Part shown: positions 1 through 8,683 of the stretch, piece after piece
Layout: each line of letters begins with the position of its first letter
Numbering within the stretch: the stretch's first letter is position 1
Assembly: GCA_017632945.1 (NCBI GenBank)
Contig: JAGBQH010000005.1
Coordinates: forward strand, 1 to 46,362
Direction of reading: 5' to 3'
Source of the DNA: Aeriscardovia sp.
GTDB taxonomy: Bacteria; Actinomycetota; Actinomycetes; Actinomycetales; Bifidobacteriaceae
Length of the DNA stretch: 46,362 nucleotides
Made by a program: the position numbers and the translations under genes
Notes under the pieces: generated by a model
Told to the model about the DNA's origin: nothing
What the model saw: the letters and a program-made list of their open reading frames with translations, nothing else
The model's database searches: none

Positions 1-60
1 ATTTGCATGCCGGAGGGCTGATGCACGATCAACGCTTTTGAGTTCTCAACCTGCTAACTG

Positions 61-79
61 TGCGGAGGCGTCCTCCGCA
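61..79. repeat. Perfect 8-bp inverted repeat downstream of the sortase gene
   Basis: Arms TGCGGAGG and CCTCCGCA flank a 3-base loop. It lies about 60 bp past the sortase stop codon, where a terminator is expected, but neither strand has a T run next to it. The remaining bases 1-141 show no gene. Confidence 0.45.
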
Positions 80-141
80 AGTGACTTATAGATGATAAGC
101 AGTGGGGGGAAGGGGAAACAAATGTCGGCGTGTCGGAAATT

Positions 142-1074
142 TTAGTGCCTACGCCTGTTATGTGCGTGGTACATCCTTATCCAATGTCGCCACTTTTTGA
201 TCATGAGGCAGAATATTATGAAAAGGATGAGCGCAATAGCCGCGCTCCATATAAGGATTAAAAGGCCATCTACAAGGTTTGCATGAGCAAGATCTCCAAG
301 TGGTACTCTTTCTCCTGTCACTAGAAGCCTATGGGTATTAATTCCGTACGGGTAGCAAGTAAGCAGGGTGACGAGATCTTCTCCCGGCACAATTTTTATT
401 GCATTCACATCACTGGGAAGAATTATCTTTATGTTTACCACTTTGTAGGCGAGTGTGTGCCCAAGAACGTTTATGTAGAAGAGGTTTCCTATCTTCATCT
501 GCATGAGTCGGGTGAAAAGCATCGCATATACTACGCCCGTATGACCACAAATCACAGATCTTGTAGAGGGACCCCCGACCGGAAAAGAGGTTCCGTAAAG
601 TTGCCCTGCCCCTCGAGCCAACGAAGACTCAGCAGTGCCATGGTAAATAGGAAGGTTAATGCCATATTCCGGTACAGAAACATATCCTTCCATTTCATTA
701 TCATTTTGTCCGCTTAGAATGTTCATATATTCCAAATAGGCCGGAGTCTTTTCCACATTGTCGTTGGATCCGCTACTTATGAAGTCAGAAGCCCCCTGTC
801 CTATCAGGTACTGCCCGCTCTTGGCTAAATTTGCATTGTATTGTTGTGCTGCTTTAATCTCCTGGTTTGCTTTAATTATTGGAATCTCTTTGTCTTCCTC
901 ATTGAGTTCATGAATCACTTTTTCGTGTTCAATGTAATTTTTGATGGTAAGTGTAACGGGATATGAGATTATTCCAATACCGCTCGCCATCAGTAAAAGG
1001 GACAATATTAGAAAACTAATCCCGTGCTTGGAACGAGATTTAGAATTACCAGCAGATTTTCTCCGCCTTCCCAC
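142..1074 (-). CDS. Class C (pilus-type) sortase
   Basis: A membrane-anchored cysteine transpeptidase of 310 residues. Class C sortases polymerise LPXTG-type pilin subunits on the cell surface. An N-terminal membrane segment spans about residues 18-40 and a second one about 268-290, followed by a basic tail; two membrane segments are typical of class C. The catalytic residues are visible: His178 in CGHTG, Cys240 in TLLTC and Arg249 in INTHRLL. The usual DPF/DPW lid motif before the catalytic domain is not evident; only ASDF is seen near residue 95. The start is a GTG preceded by GGGAG at 5-base spacing. It stands alone: arcC upstream ends at its own terminator and no LPXTG protein lies in the window. 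Its pilin substrates may lie beyond the left edge or elsewhere. Family assignment is firm; substrate is unknown. Confidence 0.9.
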   Translation of the reverse strand: MGRRRKSAGNSKSRSKHGISFLILSLLLMASGIGIISYPVTLTIKNYIEHEKVIHELNEEDKEIPIIKANQEIKAAQQYNANLAKSGQYLIGQGASDFISSGSNDNVEKTPAYLEYMNILSGQNDNEMEGYVSVPEYGINLPIYHGTAESSLARGAGQLYGTSFPVGGPSTRSVICGHTGVVYAMLFTRLMQMKIGNLFYINVLGHTLAYKVVNIKIILPSDVNAIKIVPGEDLVTLLTCYPYGINTHRLLVTGERVPLGDLAHANLVDGLLILIWSAAIALILFIIFCLMIKKWRHWIRMYHAHNRRRH

Positions 1075-1145
1075 TTACGCTCCCCAGGTCGATAGGCTGC
1101 TTACTATGAGAATACCAAATAAGTGGAAAAGGAGAATGAAGATAT

Positions 1146-1170
1146 AAAAAAAGCGCCCTCAAGGGGGCGC
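1146..1170 (-). terminator. Intrinsic terminator of the arc operon
   Basis: On the minus strand GCGCCC and GGGCGC pair around a 6-base loop and are followed by seven T residues. It starts 15 bp beyond the arcC stop codon, so it ends the arcA-arcB-arcC transcript and separates it from the sortase gene. Confidence 0.85.
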
Positions 1171-1184
1171 CTTAAAAGGGAGTT

Positions 1185-2138
1185 CTACTTGCTTCTTATT
1201 ATGGTTCCTACTCCCGGAACGCCTGCGACAAGATCTGCCACCTTGTCGAGAGAAGTGATAACTGCCCTGCATTCAGGCTTGGCCGTCACAAACTTAATGG
1301 CAGCCTGTACTTTGGGAAGCATACTTCCGGCGGCAAATTGGCCTTCGGCCATATACTTCTCAAGTTCTTCTACCGTCACATTCGTCAGAGCCTTCTGATC
1401 GGGCTTGTTGAAGTTGACGCAGACATTATCCACAGCAGTCAAAATTATCAGCTCATCGGCATCTACGTCCTTGGCCATTTGTGCTGCGCCAAAGTCCTTG
1501 TCGATTACGCCTTCAACTCCGACGTATCCGCCCTTGCCGTCGCTGACTACAGGAACGCCGCCGCCGCCGGAGGCGATCGGTACCATTCCCTTTTCCAGCA
1601 TTGCCAGTACCACTCCGACTTCGAGCATCTTTATCGGCTTGGGGCTGGGCACCACCCTTCTAAATCCTCTTCCTGCATCTTCTATATACACGAAGTCAGG
1701 ATGCTCCTTTTTAAGTTCGTCGCATTCTTCCTTGGTGTAGAAGGGGCCAATCGGCTTGGAGGGCTTGAGGAAGGCAGGATCGTCTTTTGAAACTACGGTC
1801 TGCGAAATTATGGCAGCAACGGTCTTGTCTATGCCATTTTCTGCAAGAACTGCATCCAGAGCCAGTTCCATCCAGTACCCTATTTCGCCCTGGGTCATAG
1901 CTCCCACGGTATCGAGAGGCATTGGCGGATTCTTCTTAGTAGATCCCGCAGCTTCCTGGAGAAGGAGGTTTCCTACCTGGGGCCCATTTCCGTGGGTAAT
2001 CACGAGCTGGGAACCGTCCTTAATGAATTCCACCAAAGATTTCATTGTCTTCTTTATGGACTCTTCCTGGCTTTCGGCGGTTCCGGTGGCGGTCTCTATT
2101 GCATTTCCGCCAAGGGCTACAACTATGCGCTTGCCCAT
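1185..2138 (-). CDS. arcC: Carbamate kinase (arginine deiminase pathway)
   Basis: Cytoplasmic carbamate kinase of 317 residues, the normal family length. It transfers phosphate from carbamoyl phosphate to ADP, giving ATP, CO2 and ammonia, the energy-yielding last step of the arginine deiminase pathway. The N-terminus MGKRIVVALGGNA and the segment VITHGNGPQVGN are family hallmarks of the amino-acid-kinase fold; a glycine-rich ASGGGGVPV segment lies near residue 190. The ATG directly follows the arcB stop codon (TAAATG), with AAAGAG inside the arcB end as ribosome site, so translation is probably coupled. It is the last gene of the arcA-arcB-arcC operon and is followed by a strong terminator. 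Confidence 0.95.
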   Translation of the reverse strand: MGKRIVVALGGNAIETATGTAESQEESIKKTMKSLVEFIKDGSQLVITHGNGPQVGNLLLQEAAGSTKKNPPMPLDTVGAMTQGEIGYWMELALDAVLAENGIDKTVAAIISQTVVSKDDPAFLKPSKPIGPFYTKEECDELKKEHPDFVYIEDAGRGFRRVVPSPKPIKMLEVGVVLAMLEKGMVPIASGGGGVPVVSDGKGGYVGVEGVIDKDFGAAQMAKDVDADELIILTAVDNVCVNFNKPDQKALTNVTVEELEKYMAEGQFAAGSMLPKVQAAIKFVTAKPECRAVITSLDKVADLVAGVPGVGTIIRSK

Positions 2139-3185
2139 TTACTCTTTGCACCCGTTCACAGCGTAGGCCGGGATGTAAAGCGGGGCCAAGGTGACGGCCA
2201 TCATGGCCTTGATGGAATGCATGCGGTTTTCAGCCTCAATGAACTGCCATGCGTACTTGGAGCGGAAGACTTCGTCGGTGACCTCCATGTTCTTGAGGCC
2301 GTACTTGTCGAAGATTTCCTTTCCGTAAACAGTGTTGAGGTCATGGAAGGAAGGCAGGCAGTGCATGAAGATGAGTTCGTCGTCAGGAGTGCCGGTCATC
2401 TTCATAAGATCCATATTCACTTCATAAGGCTTGAGGAGTTTAACTCTCTCCTCCCAGTCGTTTTCGCCCATGGATACCCACACGTCGGTGTAGATGACAT
2501 TGGCTCCCTTTACGCCTTCCTTGATGTTATCGGTCACTACCGGGGTAGCTCCGGTTTCCTTAGCAAAGGAGTTGGCGATGTCAACGATCTTCTGATCGGT
2601 GTGCAGGGCGGAGGGGGTGACAATGCGAACGTTGACGCCGAGCATGGTGCCTGCCACAAGCAGGGAGTTGGCCATGTTGTTCCTGCCGTCTCCCACGAAG
2701 GCGAGGGTGAGGCCCTTGATGTGGCCGAACTTTTCCTTCATGGTCATAAAGTCAGCCAGCATTTGGGTGGGGTGCCACTCATCGGTCAGGCCGTTCCAAA
2801 CCGGAACGCCGGAGTACTTGGCGAGCCCCTCTACGGTGGACTGCTTGTAGCCCCTAAATTCAATTCCATCGAACATGGATCCGAGAACCTTAGCGGTGTC
2901 CTCTACGGATTCCTTCTTTCCGAACTGGGTGCCGGTGGAGTCCATGTACTCTGGGTAGGCTCCCAAATCGTGGGAAGCCACTACGAAGGAAGACCTGGTC
3001 CTGGTGGAAGTCTTCTCAAAGAGAAGTGCTATGTTCTTTCCCTCAAGATAGTGATGAGGAATATTCTGCTTCTTAAGTTCCTTGAGGTGAAGCGCCAAAT
3101 CAATCATGTAGCGCAGTTCGTTGGGCGTGAAATCTTTGCAGGCCAGAACGCTGCGTCCGTAAAATACGTTTTCAAATTTTGCCAC
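2139..3185 (-). CDS. arcB: Ornithine carbamoyltransferase, probably catabolic
   Basis: Ornithine carbamoyltransferase of 348 residues. In this operon it should run in the catabolic direction, splitting citrulline with phosphate into ornithine and carbamoyl phosphate for ArcC. The carbamoyl-phosphate motif STRTR is near residue 60 and the ornithine-binding motif HCLPSFHD near residue 275. The start is a GTG with AAAGGAG about six bases upstream. It sits 18 bp after arcA and abuts arcC. Sequence alone cannot exclude an anabolic ArgF role; the arginine deiminase and carbamate kinase neighbours argue for catabolism. No arcD-type arginine/ornithine antiporter gene is next to it. Confidence 0.93.
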   Translation of the reverse strand: MAKFENVFYGRSVLACKDFTPNELRYMIDLALHLKELKKQNIPHHYLEGKNIALLFEKTSTRTRSSFVVASHDLGAYPEYMDSTGTQFGKKESVEDTAKVLGSMFDGIEFRGYKQSTVEGLAKYSGVPVWNGLTDEWHPTQMLADFMTMKEKFGHIKGLTLAFVGDGRNNMANSLLVAGTMLGVNVRIVTPSALHTDQKIVDIANSFAKETGATPVVTDNIKEGVKGANVIYTDVWVSMGENDWEERVKLLKPYEVNMDLMKMTGTPDDELIFMHCLPSFHDLNTVYGKEIFDKYGLKNMEVTDEVFRSKYAWQFIEAENRMHSIKAMMAVTLAPLYIPAYAVNGCKE

Positions 3186-3203
3186 AATTACTCCTTTCTT
3201 CCT

Positions 3204-4436
3204 CTAGTCATTCAGGTCTTCACGCACGATCGGCATAGACATGCAGCGAGGGCCGCCGCGGCCGCGGGCAAGCTCGCTGGAAGTGGTCTCGTGAACCTTG
3301 ATGCCGTGCTTGCGCAGCACCTCGTTGGAGATGTAGTTGCGATCGTAGGTGACGACTTCGCCCGGAGCTATGGCCAGGGTGTTGGAGCCGTCGTTCCACT
3401 GTTCGCGGGCTGCCACAATCGGATCTCCATTGCCAGTGAACATAATGTCGATTTCGCTCTTGCCGAGAATTTCGCAAAGAGTCTTGTCGAGCTTGTTTCT
3501 GGTCTCGATCTTGATTTCGCCGTCCTTGCCGGGGTGAAGCAGGTAGAGCTCGGATTCTCCCCTCTTATCAAGAATTTCGGCGTCCATGGTGAACTGATCG
3601 TAGTTGACCATGGTGAAGACGGTATCGAGGTGCATCATGGCGTGGCTGTGGGGGATCTTTACCGCCAGAACGGTGTCAAACTTCGACTCCTCGAAGAGGG
3701 TGGAAGCCAGATCCTGGATAGCATCGGCGCTGGTGCGCTGGGAGATGCCTATAGCCATCACGTGGTCGCTGAGCACCTGTTCGTCTCCGCCTTCCATGCG
3801 GGTCTTGCAGTACCTGTCCCTCCACACGTGAATTCCCTTGTTTGCAAAATCAGGGTGGTGGGCGATTATGTACTCCATGTACATGCTCTCCCTACGGCGT
3901 ATGGCGTAGGTCATGCGGTTAATGGTAAGGCCGTCGCCTATGGCTGCCGCAGGGTCCCTCGTGAAGTAAAGGTTAGGCATGGGGTCGGTAAGGAAGGGAT
4001 AATCTTCGTCTTCCGACATCTCGGCAAGGGTGTGGGGCTTAAAGTCTATGTCTTCCTTCCTGATGCCGGCCATGGTCTTTTCAACCATGTCCTTGGTCGG
4101 CATAGACAGGAGGTATTCCTTAAGAGCCGTGTATACGGCTCCGGACTTATATCCGCTCTCCTGGAGCATCTGCTCTATGAAGCTTTCCTTTACGCTGTCA
4201 TCAGCTAAAGCTTCGGCAGTGAGGTCTTCAAGATAGAGCACCTTGCTTCCGGCATCCCTAAGGATGTTGGCAAAGTGATCGTGCTCCTGCTGGGCGATGG
4301 GAAGATAGGGAATATCATCGAACAAAAGCCTGGGCATTATTTCGGGAGTGATGTTTTCCACCTCGTGTCCGGGACGGTGGAGTATCACGCTCTTTAGCTT
4401 GCCTATCTCTGAATTGACATGAATCGGACTCGTCAT
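3204..4436 (-). CDS. arcA: Arginine deiminase
   Basis: Arginine deiminase, which hydrolyses arginine to citrulline and ammonia in the cytoplasm. It is the first step of the pathway and the main source of acid-neutralising ammonia. With the chosen ATG it has 410 residues, normal for the family. Visible motifs are FTRDP in the first half, HLDTVF with a catalytic His, and the C-terminal [11 protein letters not shown] with the nucleophilic Cys398. A GTG three codons upstream is also open, but the AAAGG ribosome site sits at good spacing only for the ATG at 4436. It is the first gene of arcA-arcB-arcC. About 157 bp separate it from yhiM upstream; this gap must hold the promoter, but no clear -35/-10 pair is seen. 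Confidence 0.95.
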   Translation of the reverse strand: MTSPIHVNSEIGKLKSVILHRPGHEVENITPEIMPRLLFDDIPYLPIAQQEHDHFANILRDAGSKVLYLEDLTAEALADDSVKESFIEQMLQESGYKSGAVYTALKEYLLSMPTKDMVEKTMAGIRKEDIDFKPHTLAEMSEDEDYPFLTDPMPNLYFTRDPAAAIGDGLTINRMTYAIRRRESMYMEYIIAHHPDFANKGIHVWRDRYCKTRMEGGDEQVLSDHVMAIGISQRTSADAIQDLASTLFEESKFDTVLAVKIPHSHAMMHLDTVFTMVNYDQFTMDAEILDKRGESELYLLHPGKDGEIKIETRNKLDKTLCEILGKSEIDIMFTGNGDPIVAAREQWNDGSNTLAIAPGEVVTYDRNYISNEVLRKHGIKVHETTSSELARGRGGPRCMSMPIVREDLND

Positions 4437-4534
4437 TCGAGCCACCTTTCACATAAATACAGCTTTCGGCCTGCGGCGCCGCGCGTTTTCGGACCGGCGC
4501 AACGCAGCCGATGCGCTATTCAAAGCTGTTTCAA

Positions 4535-4548
4535 GTAGATTAGTCTAC
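4535..4548. promoter_or_regulatory. Small palindrome upstream of arcA
   Basis: GTAGA and TCTAC are perfect inverted arms around a 4-base centre in the arcA upstream gap. On the minus strand it reads TAGACTAATCTACTTG and overlaps a possible -10 (TAGACT). A related sequence occurs before ahpC and the distal gadC. Function is unknown; an operator is one possibility and a weak hairpin another. Confidence 0.3.
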
Positions 4549-4593
4549 CGTCGAAATTCTACTCCCTTTCATATCAAAGTACACTTGGAAAAA

Positions 4594-5634
4594 TCAGAAA
4601 GAGGTGGGATCGACGGCCGGAATAGCCACTATTCCGTATATTGCCACGCATACTGCAGACAGCCCTGAAACGGCATATGCCGCATCGAGATAGGCGGGGA
4701 AACGGGTGGAAACCGAGAAAAGGATGATGCTTAAAAACAGGCCTGCCAGGCCTGCAAACACGGGAAAATAGGCGGCAAAATAAGCCAGTTCCGATACGCC
4801 CTTCCACGAGCCTACAACCCTGTGGGCCTTTCCGGAAATCGAAATGCACACCATTCCCAGCGCAATCATCCCAAAGCCCGGGGTGATGAAGGCCTGGGGT
4901 CGCAGGCACAGAACGCATATCCCCCAGATTATGTCTACCAGGCCGTTGATTATGACGTATACCGAAAAGCGCCATTTAAATTTCTTCAGGAAGGTGTTGT
5001 TCATCTGCCGGGCAAGGATGTAGACGATGAAAGTTAAAGACAGGCATACGAAAGACTGGGCCACAAGCGCATGACCCCCCAGCTTTTCGGGGGTGGCATG
5101 CAAAGCCATGGAGTAGATCGCATAGCAAAAGCCTGCCAAAGATACGCAGGCCGGAATGGAGGCCAAAAGCAAAACGCCGTGCCTGGTATAAGAAGAGAGG
5201 TCTATCGAAGAATCCGTCCGGTGAAGGCTGTTGGCAGAGATATGCAGGAAATGGCGGGAGGTGAGGGCTATCGTTGAGACGCACAGAGCTATCATGCCGG
5301 CGCCCAGAGCCATATGGCCCGAGACAATGTCGGCTGCGCTCGAACCTGTGGCCAGAATTACTATCGCCCAAATGCATATGGCCAGAGCAAAAGAGTATGC
5401 CGCAACCGGAAAGTACCACACGTGGGCAAACCCTTCTATCTGCCTCATGGAAGTCGCCACTACGCAAAAAAGGGCAAAAGTAATAGAGCCTAGGGAAATT
5501 AAAAACCTTCCGGCAATTAGGTTTTTATCTGCGCACAAGAGGTATGAGCCAAAGCCCAGCTCATAACTTGTCATAAGGAGGGGTATGAGTCTTAAAACAA
5601 AGCTGTACCCTCTATGTTGATATCCCCGGAGCAT
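4594..5634 (-). CDS. yhiM: YhiM-like (DUF2776) inner-membrane acid-resistance protein
   Basis: An integral membrane protein of 346 residues with about ten predicted membrane segments. It matches E. coli YhiM (DUF2776) along its length, in size and in details such as AGRFLISLGSITFALF near residue 41 and GHMALGAGMIALCVST near 106. A hairpin unit recurs about five times, marked by AGR (41), SGH (105), GGH (186), TPGF (251) and AAY (318), suggesting internal duplication. E. coli YhiM is required for survival at low pH in amino-acid-dependent acid resistance; its biochemical activity is not known. Here it lies upstream of the arginine deiminase operon on the same strand. The ATG at 5634 has only a close GAGG as ribosome site, so the start is moderately certain. 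Confidence 0.82.
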   Translation of the reverse strand: MLRGYQHRGYSFVLRLIPLLMTSYELGFGSYLLCADKNLIAGRFLISLGSITFALFCVVATSMRQIEGFAHVWYFPVAAYSFALAICIWAIVILATGSSAADIVSGHMALGAGMIALCVSTIALTSRHFLHISANSLHRTDSSIDLSSYTRHGVLLLASIPACVSLAGFCYAIYSMALHATPEKLGGHALVAQSFVCLSLTFIVYILARQMNNTFLKKFKWRFSVYVIINGLVDIIWGICVLCLRPQAFITPGFGMIALGMVCISISGKAHRVVGSWKGVSELAYFAAYFPVFAGLAGLFLSIILFSVSTRFPAYLDAAYAVSGLSAVCVAIYGIVAIPAVDPTSF

Positions 5635-5654
5635 GATCCTCGAAAAATCTTTAA

Positions 5655-5701
5655 GAAAACGTTACCAATGAAATTGTAATTCAATCTACGGGAACGTTTT
5701 C
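5655..5701. repeat. Inverted repeat with AACGTT cores between mgtA and yhiM
   Basis: Arms GAAAACGTTACC (5655-5666) and GGGAACGTTTTC (5690-5701) are inverted with one mismatch and a 23-bp spacer. GAAAACGTT resembles half-sites of LacI/GalR-type operators, so this could be a paired operator for yhiM. It could also form the mgtA terminator on the minus strand, but only a broken T run follows. Confidence 0.4.
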
Positions 5702-5725
5702 ATCCTTTAATCAAAGGTACCGGGC

Positions 5726-8428
5726 TTAATTTTGCGACTTAGTGAGTTTGGCAACTTTCTTGGCTTTAGGCTCAGGGTACTGCCCGATGGGGACGGTAAC
5801 AGCCGGATGCCAGAGCTTTTTGTAAAACAGCCATTTGGCCAGCTCGCAAAGCAAGATGTAGGCGCACATCTCCGCCAAAAGCCACGGGAAGTAGATCCCG
5901 GGCAGGGGCACCAGGCCAAACCATCCGTCACAGACGGGTATGTAGGGAATGGCTATGGCAAGCCCTATCGCTCCCAAAGTGCACCAGGTAAGCAGGCGGG
6001 AGGGATGGCTCTTCCAGAAGGGAAGGCGCCGGGTTCTGATGATAAAAACGATCAGCGTCTGCGAGCAGAAGGACTCTATAAACCAGCCCGAATGGAATTC
6101 GGGTACGTTATTTGTCCAAGCGTGGAAGAAGAAGATCATTAAGGCGAAGGTGGTGTAGTCGAAAATGCTGGAAATGGGCCCGAAAAGCACCATGAACCTG
6201 TAAATGAACTTTATATCCCAGTGGGTGGGCTTTGATTCCTGATCTTTGTCTATGCGGTCTCCCGGGATAACCATCTGCGCCACGTCATATATAAGGTTTT
6301 GGAGCAAAACCTGGGCGCCGGTCATAGGCAGGAAGGGGAGAATGAAAGATCCGCCCACGGTAGAGAACATGCCTCCGAAGTTGGAGGATGTGCACATATT
6401 GACGTACTTTATGGTGTTGGTGAAGATGCGCCTCCCGGTCTTTACCCCGTCTACCATGACGTTTAGATCTTTGTCGAGAAGGATTATGCCTGCGGCGTCT
6501 TTGGCCACGTCGACTGCGGTGTCCACGGAAATTCCCACATCCGCCTTATGAAGGGCCAGTGCGTCATTTACCCCGTCTCCGAGGAATGCCACGGTGCGGC
6601 CGTGTTGGCGCAGTATTGACACTACCCTTTGTTTCTGCTCGGGAGTTACCCTGGCAAAGACGGCAGTACTAGCCATGGCCTGCCATATTTCCTCATCGTT
6701 CATAGAGTCAAGGTCCTCGTTAGTGAGGGCAGGCCCCGAAGAAAGGCCTATCTTCTCGCAAACCGTATGGGCTACAAGGGCGTTGTCTCCGGTTGCGATC
6801 TTTACTTCGATCCCCAGGGCCCTTAGGCTCTTTATGGATTGAGAGACGTCAGGCTTGGGCTGGTCAAGGAAGGTAAGGTAGCCCACCAAAGTCAGATCCT
6901 TTTCGTCTTCCCTCTCTATTTCCCTTTCCTTTCCGTCTTTTCCAGGGCCCCACTCAACCTTTTTTTCCGCCACGGCTATTACATAAAGCCCTTTTTTGAA
7001 CAGAGAGGTTAAATACTCCTCGGCTCCGGATGGAACGCTTTTGCAAAGGTCCATCACCTTTTCGGGAGCGCCTTTCACAAAGAGCCATGAGCCGGGATGG
7101 GAAGAATTTATGTCTTTGGCTACAGCGGCCTCCACTTGTGTTATGTGGTTAAAGGATGCAAAGGATTCTATGTTTTGCTCTTTTTGGCTCTGCTCTATTC
7201 CAAATTCTTCTACCATCGCCTCTCCGAGGGCGATGTCCAGATCATTTCCCCCGGTAACCTTACCCTCATTGTTGATTTCAAAGTCTGAGCAGGCGGCGGA
7301 AAGGACCATGGCCTCCTTAAAATCTGCCCCCAGAGGCCCGAGGGCCGAATCAAAGCTGATATGCCCGTTTGTGATGGTCCCGGTCTTATCGGTAACGAGC
7401 ACATCCACTCCCCCCAGATCCTCTATGCACATGAGCTGCTTTACCAGCACCCTCTTTTTGGCCAGCATTCGGGATCCTGCCGTGAGGGAGGTGGAGACCA
7501 GAACGGGAAGGAGCTCTGGGGTGATTCCGATCGCTACCGAAAATGCGAACAGGGCCGAAGAAATCCATCCCTTCCCCAGAAGGCCGTTGATTATAAGAAT
7601 CAGCAGTGTTCCTATGAAGGCTACAATCATGAGGAAATTGGAGTATTTCTTAATTCCGATTTGAAAGTCCGTAGGGGCCCTGTTGGAAGCCAGCTGGCAA
7701 GCGATGGAGCCGAGCTCGGCCTGAGAGCCCGTGGCCACCACCACTCCGGTGGCGCTTCCCTCCCTCACTATGGTCCCCATAAGGGCGCATGACTTGCAGT
7801 CTACGACGCTTACGGCATTGGGATCGGGTGCGACGCTTTTTTTTGCGGGCCTGCTCTCTCCCGTCAGAGCCGACTCGTCGCATGAAAAGTCCTCGACCTT
7901 TAAAAGGCGCACATCTGCCGGAACAACTTCTCCGTCATACATCCTCACTATGTCCCCGGGGACCAGAGACTCGACTTTCACTTCGGAAAATACCCCGTCT
8001 CTTAGGCAGGAAGCGCTGTGCGAAATTCTCTTTTTAAGAGAATCGGCGGTTCGCTGGCTTCTCCATTCGTTGAAAGTGCCTATAGCTAGAGAGAGGAACA
8101 GGATCGCGCATATTACGATTCCTCCGCTTACTGACTGCAGAAAGAAGCTTAAAATCCCCGTGACAAACAGGAGGATCATGATGGGATCTTTTGCCTGATC
8201 AAAGATTATTTTCCAGACGTTGATTTTGTGTTCGGCCAGTTCGTTGGGGCCGTAGCGCCTCAGAAGCGAGGCGGCCCTCTTTGTGCTCAGGCCTTCCTCG
8301 GAACTGTTTAAACTTTCCAGAACTTTTTCCGGGGTTTCCTTGCAGGCTTGTATTATACGCAGCTGCACACTCCCGGGCTCCTGGGCTTTAGATTTTCTCC
8401 TTTTCAGCGTTGCAAATCTTTCTTTCAA
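5726..8428 (-). CDS. mgtA: Magnesium-importing P-type ATPase
   Basis: A P3B-type ATPase that imports Mg2+ across the cytoplasmic membrane, 900 residues with the start chosen here. Domains in order: cytoplasmic N-terminus, cation-transporter N-domain with NSSEEGLS, two membrane helices, actuator domain with TGES, two helices, phosphorylation site DKTGT (Asp about 347), nucleotide domain, hinge GDGVNDALAL, then six C-terminal helices. The open frame reaches 8500, but a TTG at 8428 has a perfect AGGAGG six bases upstream while the TTG at 8500 has none and falls near the transcription start of the promoter at 8512-8539. The gene is probably monocistronic and divergent from ahpC. Confidence 0.92.
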   Translation of the reverse strand: MKERFATLKRRKSKAQEPGSVQLRIIQACKETPEKVLESLNSSEEGLSTKRAASLLRRYGPNELAEHKINVWKIIFDQAKDPIMILLFVTGILSFFLQSVSGGIVICAILFLSLAIGTFNEWRSQRTADSLKKRISHSASCLRDGVFSEVKVESLVPGDIVRMYDGEVVPADVRLLKVEDFSCDESALTGESRPAKKSVAPDPNAVSVVDCKSCALMGTIVREGSATGVVVATGSQAELGSIACQLASNRAPTDFQIGIKKYSNFLMIVAFIGTLLILIINGLLGKGWISSALFAFSVAIGITPELLPVLVSTSLTAGSRMLAKKRVLVKQLMCIEDLGGVDVLVTDKTGTITNGHISFDSALGPLGADFKEAMVLSAACSDFEINNEGKVTGGNDLDIALGEAMVEEFGIEQSQKEQNIESFASFNHITQVEAAVAKDINSSHPGSWLFVKGAPEKVMDLCKSVPSGAEEYLTSLFKKGLYVIAVAEKKVEWGPGKDGKEREIEREDEKDLTLVGYLTFLDQPKPDVSQSIKSLRALGIEVKIATGDNALVAHTVCEKIGLSSGPALTNEDLDSMNDEEIWQAMASTAVFARVTPEQKQRVVSILRQHGRTVAFLGDGVNDALALHKADVGISVDTAVDVAKDAAGIILLDKDLNVMVDGVKTGRRIFTNTIKYVNMCTSSNFGGMFSTVGGSFILPFLPMTGAQVLLQNLIYDVAQMVIPGDRIDKDQESKPTHWDIKFIYRFMVLFGPISSIFDYTTFALMIFFFHAWTNNVPEFHSGWFIESFCSQTLIVFIIRTRRLPFWKSHPSRLLTWCTLGAIGLAIAIPYIPVCDGWFGLVPLPGIYFPWLLAEMCAYILLCELAKWLFYKKLWHPAVTVPIGQYPEPKAKKVAKLTKSQN

Positions 8429-8511
8429 TTTCTGCCTCCTTCCGTCAGATTTGCTTAACGTTTGGCGCCTATAGCGGAGAGTAGAAGAAGGACTACTCAA
8501 AAGACAATAAT

Positions 8512-8539
8512 AAGATAACTTTGAATTGCCTCATGTCAA
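8512..8539 (-). promoter_or_regulatory. Promoter of mgtA
   Basis: On the minus strand a consensus -35 TTGACA (8534-8539) and -10 TATCTT (8512-8517) are 16 bp apart. Inverted repeats surround it: TTGCCTC (8526-8532) with GAGGCAA (8563-8569), and GGTAA/TTACC at about 8546-8557. These are possible repressor sites. The expected leader to the TTG start is about 77 nt. Confidence 0.6.
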
Positions 8540-8611
8540 GCTTTTGGTAAGTTTACCCTAGAGAGGCAACAAACGTGTCAATGCCAAAAAGAAGGGGCCC
8601 AGATCAGGCTG

Positions 8612-8640
8612 TTGATATCCATTTAAAATGGATTTAGTCT
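8612..8640 (+). promoter_or_regulatory. ahpC promoter with a palindrome filling the spacer
   Basis: The -35 is TTGATA (8612-8617) and the -10 is TAGTCT (8635-8640), exactly 17 bp apart. A perfect palindrome ATCCATTTAAAATGGAT occupies 8617-8633, almost the whole spacer. This is a classic place for a repressor operator. The sequence does not match the PerR box I know, so the regulator is unidentified. Confidence 0.55.
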
Positions 8641-8683
8641 AATTTGACTACCTTTTCTCGTGCAACCCCATTAGGAGGCTTAT

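Noticed and set aside
1992..4208. A 738-codon open frame on the plus strand opposite arcB and arcA
   Set aside because: The minus strand encodes two textbook enzymes with proper starts and coupling; the opposite frame has no recognisable domain and is His/Val/Gly rich, as expected from antisense codon bias.
4446..4593. ArgR box controlling the arc operon
   Set aside because: Only a weak TTTGAAT half-site is seen; no pair of sites with the usual spacing.
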